From NCBI GenBank assembly GCA_027620655.1, contig JAQCDS010000001.1, forward strand, positions 434,001 to 498,000: 64,000 nucleotides of DNA. The letters are read 5' to 3'. The DNA is from Bacteroidota bacterium. Its GTDB lineage: Bacteria; Bacteroidota; Bacteroidia; Flavobacteriales; Flavobacteriaceae. The notes below the pieces were generated by a model. The model did no database searches, was not told the origin of the DNA, and was given only the letters and a program-made list of their open reading frames with translations. Positions 18,420 to 28,306 of this stretch are shown piece after piece. Each line of letters starts with the position of its first letter. Position 1 is the stretch's first letter. A program made the position numbers and the translations under genes.

Positions 18420-19316
18420 ATGAAATGGCCTTTAACAGCAATTTTTACAATTTTAATCTTGACCGATTTAATTGCGAGTCCTCAAGTTCCTGATTATATA
18501 ATTTACAAAAACGACACAATTCCGACATATAACTTATTGGTCGAACAATATCTACAAACTCGGAAAGATGATAATGGAAGATTATTTGATTTGAGTTTTA
18601 GAAACTCAATAGATGGTCAGTTAGGCACTTCAATGAACTGTTGGAGAGGATATCAAGCCATTTACAAAATAGAAAATGATAGTTTATTTGTAAGTGCAAT
18701 AATTGACTGCCAATCTCCGGAAAATAAAAATCAAACACCAAATAACTACATCAAAAAAGTATTCGAAGATAAAGTCAAATCTGACAAAGTTTTTATAAAC
18801 TGGTATAGTGGAAATATTAGTTTTCCAGAAAAATCTAAAGAAAACAAAATCTTACGTTGGGATGGAGTATTTGAAAGAGTTTTTCTCTATGAAACAGCTA
18901 TAAAAATTGAAGATGGAAAAATAATTGAAATTAGTAACGTACAAAACTATGTCGATTTAGAAAACGGAATAGATAGAATGAAAAGAGATTCTATCAACAA
19001 CATTTTATTTAACCATATCAAGAATTACAAATGGACTAAAAAGGACAATTTTGACTGTGGGGAGGAATATACAGTCGTAATTGGAAAAAACGGAAAAATA
19101 AGTGATGTGATAATGACTGATTATCAAACCAAGGAACAGATTGAAGAATATTGGGACACTAAAAGAGAGTATAATTTTTGTGTAAAATCTGTAGAAAAAG
19201 CACTATCTGAATTGCAATTTGACGTGCTAAAACGGAAAGGAAAACCGATAGAGGAAATGGTGTTTATCGAAATTTGGTTTAATGAAGATGGAACAATAGA
19301 AAACTGGACGGATTAA
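18420..19316 (+). CDS. Secreted or membrane-anchored hypothetical protein
   Basis: From ATG 18420 the protein has 298 residues. A hydrophobic N-terminus (WPLTAIFTILILTDLIASP) looks like a signal peptide or anchor. The rest is soluble, polar and rich in Asn, Lys and Asp, with a final part (YTVVIGKNGKISDVIM...FIEIWFNEDGTIENW) that resembles the two strands of TonB C-terminal-like domains seen in many Bacteroidota hypotheticals. I do not recognise a defined family. The frame is open back to 18087 inside the DCC gene, but those codons look non-coding. It is flanked by 13-bp inverted repeats and may be a mobile cassette. Confidence 0.62.
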   Translation: MKWPLTAIFTILILTDLIASPQVPDYIIYKNDTIPTYNLLVEQYLQTRKDDNGRLFDLSFRNSIDGQLGTSMNCWRGYQAIYKIENDSLFVSAIIDCQSPENKNQTPNNYIKKVFEDKVKSDKVFINWYSGNISFPEKSKENKILRWDGVFERVFLYETAIKIEDGKIIEISNVQNYVDLENGIDRMKRDSINNILFNHIKNYKWTKKDNFDCGEEYTVVIGKNGKISDVIMTDYQTKEQIEEYWDTKREYNFCVKSVEKALSELQFDVLKRKGKPIEEMVFIEIWFNEDGTIENWTD

Positions 19317-19321
19317 AAAAA

Positions 19322-19334
19322 AACTGGTGCCAAC
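19322..19334 (-). repeat. Right inverted repeat of the cassette-like unit
   Basis: AACTGGTGCCAAC, starting 6 bases after the stop of the hypothetical gene, is the reverse complement of 18394-18406 with one mismatch. It also forms the outer left arm of the long dyad at 19324-19460. Confidence 0.6.
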
Positions 19335-19460
19335 AACGTATATAAAAAATAGCGGTTTTGGTGCTTAAACGAAAGATAAATAATAAAATAAAGGTCAGTA
19401 ATAAACCGAAAAGTTAGTGCTTAAAAATCCGCTACTACTCATACACGAAACCGTTAGCCA
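19324..19460. repeat. Imperfect 137-bp dyad between two accessory genes
   Basis: The outer arms are CTGGTGCCAAC near 19324 and GTTAGCCA at 19453-19460. Inner arms pair TAGCGG at 19350-19355 with CCGCTA at 19429-19434, and GTGCTTAA occurs on both sides in direct orientation. The overall shape recalls integron attC sites, but the canonical 7-base cores are not matched. It fills the gap between the hypothetical gene and the M23 gene. Confidence 0.5.
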
Positions 19461-19477
19461 TAATTAAAGCAAACAAA

Positions 19478-20445
19478 ATGCAAATGAAAAAATTAAACCT
19501 AATTATATTTATTTTACTTCCAATGTTAAGTTTAGGACAGACAGAAAAAGAAACCGCTAAAAAAGTTTCGGCTGAATTTGATAAATACTACAATTTCAAT
19601 GAATATCAGAAGATTTTTGACTTGTTCTCACCCGAAATGAAAAGCGCATTACCAATTGAACAAACGACCGACTTTCTAAAAGGGTTAAAAAATCAAGCTG
19701 GTAAAATCCAAAAAAGAGAATTTATTAAATATGAACAGACTTACGCTTCGTACAAAACAACCTTTGAACGAGCAGTTTTTGCAGTAAATATTTCCCTTGA
19801 CAATAATGCAAAAATCAATGGTCTTTTTGTAAAACCTTTTAAAGAAGATAATCTTCCCAAACTTGAAAAAAATAAAACAAAACTGATTTTGCCATTTAAT
19901 GCGAATGGACTGTATTTTGGGGCGGAGACACTATAGAATTGAATTATCACATAGAAAGCGAAGCTCAAAAAAATGCATTCGATATTGTCATTACGGACAA
20001 TAATGGAAAAACCTTTAAAACAGACGGAAAAACTAACGAAGATTATTATGCTTTTGGAAAAGAATTAATCGCACCTTGTGATGCGGAAGTGGTTTTAGCT
20101 GTCGACGGAATAAAAGACAACACACCAGGGGAATTAAATCCTGTTTATGTTCCAGGAAATACGGTGGTTCTTAAAACAATTAATAATGAATTTCTGTTTT
20201 TTGCTCATTTTAAGCAAAACTCAATTGTTGTGAAACAAGGACAAAAGGTAAAAAAAGGAGAATTAATAGGTCTTTGTGGAAATTCTGGGAATTCATCAGA
20301 AGAACATTTGCATTTTCATATTCAAAATGTAGAAGATATAAACAAAGCGACTGGAGCTAAGTGTTATTTTGACGAGATAATAGTAAATGGTAAATTAAAA
20401 AATGATTACTCGCCTGTGAAGAGTGATAAAATTGAAAACAAATAG
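19478..20445 (+). pseudogene. M23-family peptidase with N-terminal DUF3887-like domain, frameshifted
   Basis: The first frame (19478-19936) gives a signal peptide (LIIFILLPMLSLGQ) and a DUF3887-like domain (FDLFSPEMKSALP). The second (to 20445) gives an M23 LytM-type domain with PGNTVVLKT, HFKQNSIVVKQGQ, CGNSGNSSEEHLHFHIQN and FDEI. Reading GAATGGACTGTATTTTGG at 19903 in the second frame gives EWTVFWGGDTIELNYH, which joins the two parts smoothly, so one base is missing at about 19901. The downstream frame has no convincing start of its own. Functional relatives cleave peptidoglycan cross-links. It may be inactive, or this may be an assembly error. It starts 17 bases after the dyad. Confidence 0.78.
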
Positions 20446-20487
20446 GGAATAGACCCCAAATCACTTCACCTCTTCCCAATGGTCGTC

Positions 20488-21786
20488 TCAGTCTTTGGGT
20501 TTTGGAGTATGGAGTTTGCCTTCTAGTTTTGCAATAAGAGTTGACACCGTGGCATCGCCGGTGACGTTAATCACCGTTCGGCACATATCTAATGGACGGT
20601 CTACAGCAAAAATAAGAGCCAATCCTATAGCGAGTTTATCGGCAGGAAACCCAACAGATTCCAAAACAATCACCAACATGACCATTCCAGCACCAGGAAC
20701 TGCGGCACTCCCAATAGAGGCCAACAAAGCCGTAAGGACAATCATCAGTTGGTCAGTAAACGTCAAATCGAAGTTTAACGCTTGCGCAATAAATACCGCC
20801 GCTACGGCTTGATATAAACTCGTTCCGTCCATATTAATCGTTGCCCCTACAGGCAATACAAAACTGGACACTTCTTTGTCCACGCCTACATGCTCTTCAA
20901 CACGTTCCATAGTTACAGGCAGTGTTGCTGCACTACTGCTAGTGGAAAACGCCAACAATTGCGCCGGACTGATTTGTTTTAAAAACCAAAACGGATTTTT
21001 TTTCACCACAACACCAACAACAATCAAATAGAAACAGACCATCAGTAACAATCCACCAACCACAACGGAAGCATAAAATAAAAGCGCATACAACAACTCT
21101 GGATCTCCAGAAGATACCACCACATTGGCCAACAACGCAAAGACCGCATAGGGTGCAGTAAGCATGATCAAATCAACCATTTTAAGGACAACATCATTGA
21201 GAGAATCAAAGACATCTTTTAGAGGTTTAGCACTTTTTTCGCCAATTAATAACAGTGAAATTCCTAAAAATATGGCCAAAAAGATGACTTGAAGCATAAG
21301 TTTGTTATTGCTGAGTGCAGAAAAGGCATTTTCTGGAATCATATCCACCACAAAATCTAATGGTCCACTTTGTTGTTGGCGTGTGGCTTCTGCAATTTTA
21401 CCTTGTACACTGCTGTTATTGGCATAGGTTTCGGTCAGTTTTGAAATGGTTGCATCTGAAACCCCATCCCCTGGGTTAAAAATGTTAACCAACGTCAATC
21501 CGATACTAATAGCAATGACGGTGGTTAGGACATAAATCACAATGGTTTTAACACCTATTGATGCAAATTTAGAGATATCTTTTAAGTCCGAAATTCCTTT
21601 GATAAGTGAGGCTAAAATGAGTGGAACTGCAATGAGTTTTAGGAGTTTAACAAAAATAGTTCCTAGAGGCTTTATCCAAGATGTAACAAATGCTTCACCA
21701 CCTTGAATTTGAAGCATAACGAAGCCAAAAACAACGCCTAGGAGCATGCCTATTAGTATTTTCCAATGTAGGGCTAGAGATTTCAT
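20488..21786 (-). CDS. Dicarboxylate/amino acid:cation symporter (DAACS family)
   Basis: A 432-residue glutamate/dicarboxylate transporter with about eight membrane segments and two hairpins. The HP1 serine-rich stretch is FSTSSSAATLPVTMERVE, TM7 carries ATINMDGTSLYQAV, and HP2 is ASIGSAAVPGAGMVML, followed by AVDRPLDMCRTVINVTGDA. These hold the residues that bind substrate carboxylate and Na+ or H+ in GltPh. The substrate (glutamate, aspartate or C4-dicarboxylates) cannot be decided. It lies 5 bases after aroC on the same strand. Confidence 0.93.
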   Translation of the reverse strand: MKSLALHWKILIGMLLGVVFGFVMLQIQGGEAFVTSWIKPLGTIFVKLLKLIAVPLILASLIKGISDLKDISKFASIGVKTIVIYVLTTVIAISIGLTLVNIFNPGDGVSDATISKLTETYANNSSVQGKIAEATRQQQSGPLDFVVDMIPENAFSALSNNKLMLQVIFLAIFLGISLLLIGEKSAKPLKDVFDSLNDVVLKMVDLIMLTAPYAVFALLANVVVSSGDPELLYALLFYASVVVGGLLLMVCFYLIVVGVVVKKNPFWFLKQISPAQLLAFSTSSSAATLPVTMERVEEHVGVDKEVSSFVLPVGATINMDGTSLYQAVAAVFIAQALNFDLTFTDQLMIVLTALLASIGSAAVPGAGMVMLVIVLESVGFPADKLAIGLALIFAVDRPLDMCRTVINVTGDATVSTLIAKLEGKLHTPKPKD

Positions 21787-21791
21787 AAAAT

Positions 21792-22856
21792 TTAGAGTTT
21801 AGAAAGTCGATTGAGCAGCATAAAATCTGCAATAACTAATGCCGCCATCGCTTCCACAATGGGAACAGCACGTGGCACAACGCAAGGGTCATGACGCCCT
21901 TTTCCATGCATTTCAACAGTATTTCCATCTTTGTCTATGGTTTCTTGAGCTTGCATGACTGTGGCTACAGGTTTAAACGCCACATTAAAATAGATATCCA
22001 TTCCATTGCTAATTCCACCTTGTATACCACCAGAACGATTAGTTTTGGTTGAGCCATCGTTGTTAAACACATCATTATGTGCGCTACCTTTCATTTTTAC
22101 GCCTTCAAAACCTGAACCATATTCAAAGCCCTTTACGGCATTAATCGAAAGCATGGCTTTGCCTAATTGTGCATGGAGTCGGTCAAATACTGGCTCGCCT
22201 AGACCCACTGGAACATTTTTTATAACACAAGAGACCGTTCCTCCTATGGTATCGCCTTCTTTGCGAATAGCCTTGATTTTTTCAATCATTTGTTCAGCCA
22301 AAATAGGATCTGGACAGCGTACTGGGTTGGATTCGGTTTTGGAAAAATCTAGTTCCTGATAATTTTTATCTAAAGAAATATCGCCAACAGCAGATGTATA
22401 GGCATTAATTTCGATAGCACTTAAAAATTGTTTTGCTATTGCACCAGCAACAACTCGACATGCGGTTTCTCGTGCCGAACTTCGTCCTCCACCTCTGTAG
22501 TCGCGTTGACCATATTTTTCGTTATAAGTAAAATCGGCGTGACTTGGACGAAATACATCTTTGATGTGACTGTAGTCCTTAGATTTTTGATTAGCGTTTT
22601 TGATGATAAAGCCAATAGGCGTTCCTGTTGTAACTCCCTCAAATATTCCTGATAAAAACTCAACCGTATCAGATTCTTTTCGTTGGGTTACAATTTTGGA
22701 TTGCCCTGGTTTTCTGCGATCCATTTCGTGCTGAATAGCATCAAAATCAATTGAAATCCCTGCAGGACATCCATCAATTACACCACCAATAGCCACTCCA
22801 TGTGACTCTCCAAAAGTTGTTAACTTAAATACGTTACCAAAAGAATTTCCAGCCAT
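21792..22856 (-). CDS. aroC: Chorismate synthase
   Basis: Last step of the shikimate pathway: converts EPSP to chorismate with reduced FMN. At 354 residues it is standard. It shows [18 protein letters not shown] at the N-terminus, the [14 protein letters not shown] region, [19 protein letters not shown] and [14 protein letters not shown]. It is followed by the transporter gene and preceded by bshA at a 56-base gap on the same strand. Confidence 0.97.
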   Translation of the reverse strand: MAGNSFGNVFKLTTFGESHGVAIGGVIDGCPAGISIDFDAIQHEMDRRKPGQSKIVTQRKESDTVEFLSGIFEGVTTGTPIGFIIKNANQKSKDYSHIKDVFRPSHADFTYNEKYGQRDYRGGGRSSARETACRVVAGAIAKQFLSAIEINAYTSAVGDISLDKNYQELDFSKTESNPVRCPDPILAEQMIEKIKAIRKEGDTIGGTVSCVIKNVPVGLGEPVFDRLHAQLGKAMLSINAVKGFEYGSGFEGVKMKGSAHNDVFNNDGSTKTNRSGGIQGGISNGMDIYFNVAFKPVATVMQAQETIDKDGNTVEMHGKGRHDPCVVPRAVPIVEAMAALVIADFMLLNRLSKL

Positions 22857-22912
22857 TTATATCATATAATTTTCAGAGTTGGTAAAATTAATAAAACAAA
22901 CTCTAGTAGACA

Positions 22913-24049
22913 CTAAATTGAGATACAATTTTTTAAAGCAGTTTTATAGATTTCTTCATAAGCAGGAACGATTTGATGAATATCAAACTTTAAGGCTGTT
23001 GATTTTGCACCTTTTTTGAAGACCTCTAAGTCAGTCTTATTTTTAAGAATATGAATGGCATTTTGAGACATATTTTTGATATCTCCAACAGGGCTCAAAA
23101 ATCCAGAAACACCATTGATATTTACTTCAGGTAATCCACCAGAATTACTGGAAACAACAGGCACTCCAGAAGCCATAGCTTCCAAAGCAGATAGCCCAAA
23201 ACTTTCCGTTTCTGAGGGTAAAAGAAATAAATCGCTAAAACATAAAATTTTGTTGACCTCATTGCTATTCCCCAAAAAAACAACCTTGTTTTCAATATTA
23301 AGCTCCGTACAAAGTTGTTCTGCTTTTTCGCGTTCGGGGCCTTCTCCAATCATCATTAATTTTGATGGAATTTCTTTTTGAATCGCATGAAAAATATGAA
23401 TCACATCAGGAATGCGTTTTACAGATCGAAAATTACTTATATGCGTGATAACTCGTTCATCTGGCATGGCCAACAAATCACGTTGACAGTTTTTAGTAGT
23501 TGGCTTGTGCTTATCTAAATCAATAAAATTGGGAATGACTGTTATGTCTTTTTTAGTATTAAATAGTCGCTGTGTGTCTTCTTTTAAACTTTGGGAAACA
23601 GACGTTACAGCATCTGATTTATTGATACTAAAAGTCACAGCAGTTTTATAAAAGGGGTGGCTACCAACAAGGGTAATATCTGTACCATGAAGGGTTGTTA
23701 CAATTGGAAGCTCAATACCTTCTTCATGCAACATTTTTTTGGCCATATACCCTGCGTAGGCATGAGGAATGGCATAATGAACATGCAATACGTCAATTTG
23801 ATGTACTTTTACCATATCTACAATTTTACTAGATAAGGCCAATTCGTAGGGTTGGTAGTGAAATAATGGATAATTTGGTACATGAACTTCATGAAAATGA
23901 ACATTGGCACCAAGTAGTTCTAGACGTACAGGCTGACTGTAGGTAATAAAATGGACCTCATGACCTTTTTTAGACAATTCCAATCCAAGCTCAGTGGCGA
24001 CTACACCACTACCGCCGAAGGTAGGATAACATACAATTCCAATTTTCAT
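22913..24049 (-). CDS. bshA: N-acetyl-alpha-D-glucosaminyl L-malate synthase
   Basis: A GT4 glycosyltransferase making GlcNAc-malate from UDP-GlcNAc and L-malate, the first step of bacillithiol synthesis. The 378 residues begin with the BshA signature MKIGIVCYPTFGGSGVVA, then HVHYAIPHAYAGY, TTLHGTDITLVGSHP and the nucleotide-binding PSETESFGLSALEAMASG with the GT4 glutamates. It starts 2 bases after the GH3 fusion gene stop, so the two are almost certainly co-transcribed. bshB and bshC are not in this window. Confidence 0.95.
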   Translation of the reverse strand: MKIGIVCYPTFGGSGVVATELGLELSKKGHEVHFITYSQPVRLELLGANVHFHEVHVPNYPLFHYQPYELALSSKIVDMVKVHQIDVLHVHYAIPHAYAGYMAKKMLHEEGIELPIVTTLHGTDITLVGSHPFYKTAVTFSINKSDAVTSVSQSLKEDTQRLFNTKKDITVIPNFIDLDKHKPTTKNCQRDLLAMPDERVITHISNFRSVKRIPDVIHIFHAIQKEIPSKLMMIGEGPEREKAEQLCTELNIENKVVFLGNSNEVNKILCFSDLFLLPSETESFGLSALEAMASGVPVVSSNSGGLPEVNINGVSGFLSPVGDIKNMSQNAIHILKNKTDLEVFKKGAKSTALKFDIHQIVPAYEEIYKTALKNCISI

Positions 24050-24051
24050 TT

Positions 24052-26958
24052 TTAGTCAACTATGGCCTCGTAAATCAGGCGCTGTATTTCTGTTCGAATA
24101 TTTTCTTTTAACAAGCGGTTATTTTTAGAGTCTGGGTAAGTTCTGTTTGACAAAAATACATAAATAATTTCTTCTTCTGGATCGGCCCAAGCATAGGTGC
24201 CTGTAAAACCAGAATGCCCAAAACTTGTCATAGAAATACAACCACAAGTAGGTCCTTCATCTTCGAGTTGAGGCTTATCAAATCCAACACCACGTCGATT
24301 ATCTTCATCACAAAAGTAGCAAGTATTAAACGCATTAATTGTTTCAGATTTTAAAAATTGATTGCCGCCATAATAACCATATTGAAGATACATTTGCATG
24401 AGTTTGGCCACATCATTAGCATTGCTGAAAAGCCCTGCATGACCGCCTACCCCATTTTGCATTGCAGCACCCATATCGTGTACATAACCATGAACCGTGT
24501 CAAATCTGAAATACGTATCTTTTTCTGTAGGAACCAATTGAGATGTATCAAATTTTTCTAAGGGTTTATACGTCGACATATTTGCTCCAATAGCGTTATA
24601 AAATCGTTGTTGAATAAGTGCATCGAGGGGAACATCATAATACGACTCTATATAATCTTTAAGAAAATAATAAGGTAAATCGCTATAGCGGTATTGTTTT
24701 TCTTCTAAAAGTTCCGACTCCATTAAATGTTGATGAATTGTATCTGTTATGTCTTTTCTCAGAAATGAATTTTGTGAAATTTGAATCGGATATTTTTTAG
24801 ATTTTTTTGAACTAAAAAACTTTGAGATGGGGGTATTAGTAACAGAATCCAAAGTTGACTTGTAGAAAGGAATCCAAGGTTTTAGACGTGCAAAATGCGA
24901 CAACATTTCTTTGAGTGTAATATCTGATTTATTCGATGTTTTGTATTTGGGTAATAGATCCCCCAATTTGTCATCTAAACTCACAGAACCATGCTCTACC
25001 AACTCCATAAGTAAGGGAAGTGTAACTAAAATTTTGGTTAAAGAAGCCAGGTCATATAAATCTTCAAAAGATACTTTGCGTTGTTTGGAATAGGTATGAT
25101 ACCCAAAATTTTTGTTGTAAATCACCTTTCCTTTTCTGGCAACAAGCAATTGAATTCCAGGTGTCATTTCGTCCTCAATTGCAAAATTGGCAACAGAATC
25201 AAGCTTTGAAAGTTTTAGGCGACTCATTCCAACACTTTCAGGATTTCCATAAGAAAGTCTATCGATTTTGGAAGTTTCAAAACCATGCCCAACTTTGTAC
25301 ATTGAATTTGAAATACTTACAGGTAGTTTTCCTTTTGCAGGAAGTGCTCCAAATAGTATTTGAGCCGTTAGTTTTTGCGCTACTCTACTATTTTGATAGC
25401 CTACAACAACACTTTCAAAATTTGAAAATGACTTTATAGCATCCAATGTATATGGTTTTGAAAATACATTCAATACAACTTCGTTGGTTCTGGCTATTTC
25501 TTGTAACCAAACAAGCTCTTTGTTTGTAAACTTGTAGGACTTCCAAGGGGTTGAGTTTGATTTATGAAATCCAATAATCACTAAATTAAATTGCTTTAAT
25601 TTTCGAATAAGCTCATCTAAATTATTGTCAGATACGGGAGTGATTTTGGTGTACTTTTTTAATGTTTTGAGAAAAGTATCTCCAGAACTGTCTCCCATTC
25701 CAACATAAGCTATATTCTTTAACTCTAAATCCTTGATGGGAAGTGTGGCATTATTATTTTTTACCACAGTAATCGCATTTTGCATCAATTTTGAATACAA
25801 AATATCATCTTTAGAACGATTCAAATCGGCAACCAAATTTTTAGTTTCTATAGGTTTGTAATTATTAAGGCCAACTTTGTATTTGGCCATCAAAATCTTT
25901 TTTACAGAATGTGCTAATCGATCTTCTGAAATATGCCCTGAATAATACGATAGCATAATTTTTTCCATTCCTATCTCAACGTTTTCTGACATCAGCAAAA
26001 CATCATTTCCTGCAATAAAAGCCTGTAAGTCAATTTCGCCTGGTACACTAAAATTTGAAACGCCTTTCATATCAAGAGCATCAGTAAAGATTAAGCCCTG
26101 AAAATTAAGTTTTGATTTTAAAAGGTCTGTTATAATAGGCTTTGATAATGAAGAAGGATAGTTCGTTCTTTGCTCTAAGCTTGGAACATTCAAATGAGCA
26201 ACCATTACACTAGATAATCCATTAGCAATCAGTTCATTATAAGGGAATAATTCTACTTCTTCTATCCGATTTTTATCAAAATTTATTGTAGGTAACGTTT
26301 TATGAGAATCTTTATCGGTATCGCCATGACCAGGAAAATGTTTAGCATTGGCCAAAACTCCTGCACTTTGCATGCCCTGCATAAATGCTAGTGCTTTTTG
26401 TGTCACATTATGTTTATTTTCTCCAAAAGAGCGATTACCAATAATGGGGTTTTTGGGGTTTGTATTGATATCAACAACAGGAGCAAAATTAAAATGAACA
26501 CCCATACGTTTGCAGTGTTCTCCAATATATTGACCTGTTTTTTTTATTAAATTCAAATCTTCGATAGCACCCAAAGTCATGTTCCATGGAAAAGCATAAG
26601 TTGAATCGAGTCGCATGCTTAACCCCCACTCTGCATCCATCCCTACAATAAGTGGGATTTTGGAATTGGCCTGCAGTTCATTGTCCAATTTGGCTTGACG
26701 TACAGGACCTCCATTTGAATATATAATGCCCCCAATATGCTGTTTTTTTATAAGCTCTAAAAGTTTTGTTTTTTGAAGTTTTTTTTCATCTGAAAACGCC
26801 TGAACCATAAAGAGTTGTCCTACTCTTTCTTTCAAACTCATAGTGTTATAAAGACTATCAACCCATTGTCTTTGAGCCAAACTGTCGGAAGAAACCAAAG
26901 GCGATTGAGAAAACAACGAAAATGAAGAAAGCCAAAATAACGTAAATAAGTGTCGCAT
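24052..26958 (-). CDS. GH3 glycosidase fused to a class C beta-lactamase-like domain
   Basis: A 968-residue exported protein with signal peptide MRHLFTLFWLSSFSLFSQ. Residues about 30-370 form a NagZ-like GH3 domain with NAKHFPGHGDTDKDSH near 205, which carries the His-Asp loop of beta-N-acetylhexosaminidases, and FTDALDMKGVS with the likely nucleophile Asp. A second GH3-associated domain follows to about 580. Residues about 590-960 form a serine hydrolase of the beta-lactamase/PBP4* type, with SLTK (SxxK), YSD in the YxN position and HSGFTG as the HxG box. A role in trimming peptidoglycan fragments is inferred. The 2-base gap to bshA is notable. Confidence 0.92.
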   Translation of the reverse strand: MRHLFTLFWLSSFSLFSQSPLVSSDSLAQRQWVDSLYNTMSLKERVGQLFMVQAFSDEKKLQKTKLLELIKKQHIGGIIYSNGGPVRQAKLDNELQANSKIPLIVGMDAEWGLSMRLDSTYAFPWNMTLGAIEDLNLIKKTGQYIGEHCKRMGVHFNFAPVVDINTNPKNPIIGNRSFGENKHNVTQKALAFMQGMQSAGVLANAKHFPGHGDTDKDSHKTLPTINFDKNRIEEVELFPYNELIANGLSSVMVAHLNVPSLEQRTNYPSSLSKPIITDLLKSKLNFQGLIFTDALDMKGVSNFSVPGEIDLQAFIAGNDVLLMSENVEIGMEKIMLSYYSGHISEDRLAHSVKKILMAKYKVGLNNYKPIETKNLVADLNRSKDDILYSKLMQNAITVVKNNNATLPIKDLELKNIAYVGMGDSSGDTFLKTLKKYTKITPVSDNNLDELIRKLKQFNLVIIGFHKSNSTPWKSYKFTNKELVWLQEIARTNEVVLNVFSKPYTLDAIKSFSNFESVVVGYQNSRVAQKLTAQILFGALPAKGKLPVSISNSMYKVGHGFETSKIDRLSYGNPESVGMSRLKLSKLDSVANFAIEDEMTPGIQLLVARKGKVIYNKNFGYHTYSKQRKVSFEDLYDLASLTKILVTLPLLMELVEHGSVSLDDKLGDLLPKYKTSNKSDITLKEMLSHFARLKPWIPFYKSTLDSVTNTPISKFFSSKKSKKYPIQISQNSFLRKDITDTIHQHLMESELLEEKQYRYSDLPYYFLKDYIESYYDVPLDALIQQRFYNAIGANMSTYKPLEKFDTSQLVPTEKDTYFRFDTVHGYVHDMGAAMQNGVGGHAGLFSNANDVAKLMQMYLQYGYYGGNQFLKSETINAFNTCYFCDEDNRRGVGFDKPQLEDEGPTCGCISMTSFGHSGFTGTYAWADPEEEIIYVFLSNRTYPDSKNNRLLKENIRTEIQRLIYEAIVD

Positions 26959-27127
26959 AAATGGAGTTTACTAAAATAGATAAGTAAATACTATGCCAAA
27001 TTACTATTTTTCGTATGATTTTTCAATAAATAATGCTGTTATAATTGAATAAATTGAATTGCTTATTTAAAATTTATAATCATTTGGCATACATATTGTT
27101 TCGATATAATTTTTAAAAATAAAAAGT

Positions 27128-27823
27128 ATGAAAAAAATTGCATTACTACTAACACTCACATTTTGTGGAATAAATTTCGCACAAACAAAAAACTTTATTG
27201 ATCAACCCTATCTGGAAACTACTGCAAAGGTGGATACCCTTGTTACCCCCGATCAAATTTATCTGTCTATTTATATTGATGAAGGGGAAGACCGAAACAA
27301 AACTTCTTTGGAAAAACAAGAAAGAAAAGTGGCTGCTGTTTTAGAAAATTTGGGAATAGATCTAAAAAAACAATTAAAACTTGATAACCTAGCAAGCCAT
27401 TACAAAAAATACTTTTTAAAGCGTAAAAATGTTTTAAAATCAAAGTCCTATACCCTAGAGGTATATGATGCCATGACCGCCGGAAACGTTCTTATTGGAT
27501 TGGAATATGAAGGAATTTCGAATGTTCGTTTAATTAAAACCGCATACTCAAAAATTGAATCCTTAAAATTAGACCTAAAATCAAAAGCCATTTTAAAAGC
27601 AAAAGCACAAGCTGAAGCGCTAACCAAGCCTCTAAATCAGCAACTTGGAAAAGCAATTCATATCAATGATAAATATTTTAGTAGACCTTATTATTATGAC
27701 AATATGAGAATGGCAGCAAGAGCAGATTATGCGATTGAAGACACTGTTGAAACTCCTATAGATATTGAATTTTCAAAAATAAAGGTAGAAAGTGAAGTTT
27801 CTGTTCGATTTGCAATCCATTAG
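27128..27823 (+). CDS. SIMPL-domain (DUF541) secreted protein
   Basis: A 231-residue protein with signal peptide KKIALLLTLTFCGINFAQ and the SIMPL/DUF541 pattern: YLETTAKVDTLVTPDQIYLSI, then YDAMTAGNVLIGLEYEGISNV, a helix ending ILKAKAQAEALTKPL, and final strands IKVESEVSVRFAI. Family members form periplasmic or outer-membrane-associated oligomers, but a molecular role is unsettled. It stands alone, divergent from the GH3 fusion gene, and its 3' end overlaps the stop of the convergent operon by 4 bases. Confidence 0.88.
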   Translation: MKKIALLLTLTFCGINFAQTKNFIDQPYLETTAKVDTLVTPDQIYLSIYIDEGEDRNKTSLEKQERKVAAVLENLGIDLKKQLKLDNLASHYKKYFLKRKNVLKSKSYTLEVYDAMTAGNVLIGLEYEGISNVRLIKTAYSKIESLKLDLKSKAILKAKAQAEALTKPLNQQLGKAIHINDKYFSRPYYYDNMRMAARADYAIEDTVETPIDIEFSKIKVESEVSVRFAIH

Positions 27824-28302
27824 AAAAAACGACTATGCCAGCTTTCTTCGGCAGGGACTTCCCAGTGTTCCAAGTACTCTGCTTTATTTTGCACTAAGTT
27901 ATTGAAAACAATAGTCTTTTTGGAGACAGCTCTATTTTTAGCCATCGTTTTAAAATCTTTTAAGGGTTTGTAGGCCACAAAATCCCCTTGTTTATATGAG
28001 ACATTCATTTTATCCATTAAATCCACCGAATATTCTTGTTCCAATGTTTGAATAAAATGAACTGATGCATCAATAGAACAGCCTGTAGCGGTTTGTAGAT
28101 TTTGATCTAAAGCGATGACAATAAAACGTTTATATTTAATTTCAAATCCAGCTTTGAGATCTGCTCCATGAGCAGTCCATGTGTTGAGAAATTCAGAAAT
28201 TTTTTGAGAAATTTCAATGTTTTCAACATCAGAAAACGAACGATTGCACTGGTATATCCACACTCTTGAGGTCTCTGGAAGGTCTTGAAAATTGACTAAC
28301 AT
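27820..28302 (-). CDS. Conserved Bacteroidota hypothetical protein
   Basis: A 160-residue protein without signal peptide or membrane segment. It starts MLVNFQDLPETSRVWIYQCNR and has TAHGADLKAGFEIKY and ATGCSIDASVHFIQTLE, the latter with a conserved-looking Cys and Asp. Database relatives are often called ABC transporter ATPase, but no Walker A or signature motif is present, so that name is unsupported. It closes the six-gene minus-strand operon, 4 bases after the Fe-S protein gene. Confidence 0.7.
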   Translation of the reverse strand: MLVNFQDLPETSRVWIYQCNRSFSDVENIEISQKISEFLNTWTAHGADLKAGFEIKYKRFIVIALDQNLQTATGCSIDASVHFIQTLEQEYSVDLMDKMNVSYKQGDFVAYKPLKDFKTMAKNRAVSKKTIVFNNLVQNKAEYLEHWEVPAEESWHSRFF

Positions 28303-28306
28303 TTAT

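Noticed and set aside
19324-19460. Canonical integron attC site
   Set aside because: The cores GCCAAC and GTTAGCC do not fit RYYYAAC and GTTRRRY, and no intI gene or further cassettes are present; kept only as attC-like.
27820-28302. ABC transporter ATPase
   Set aside because: The 160-residue protein has no Walker A, Walker B or signature motif, so the common database name is not supported.
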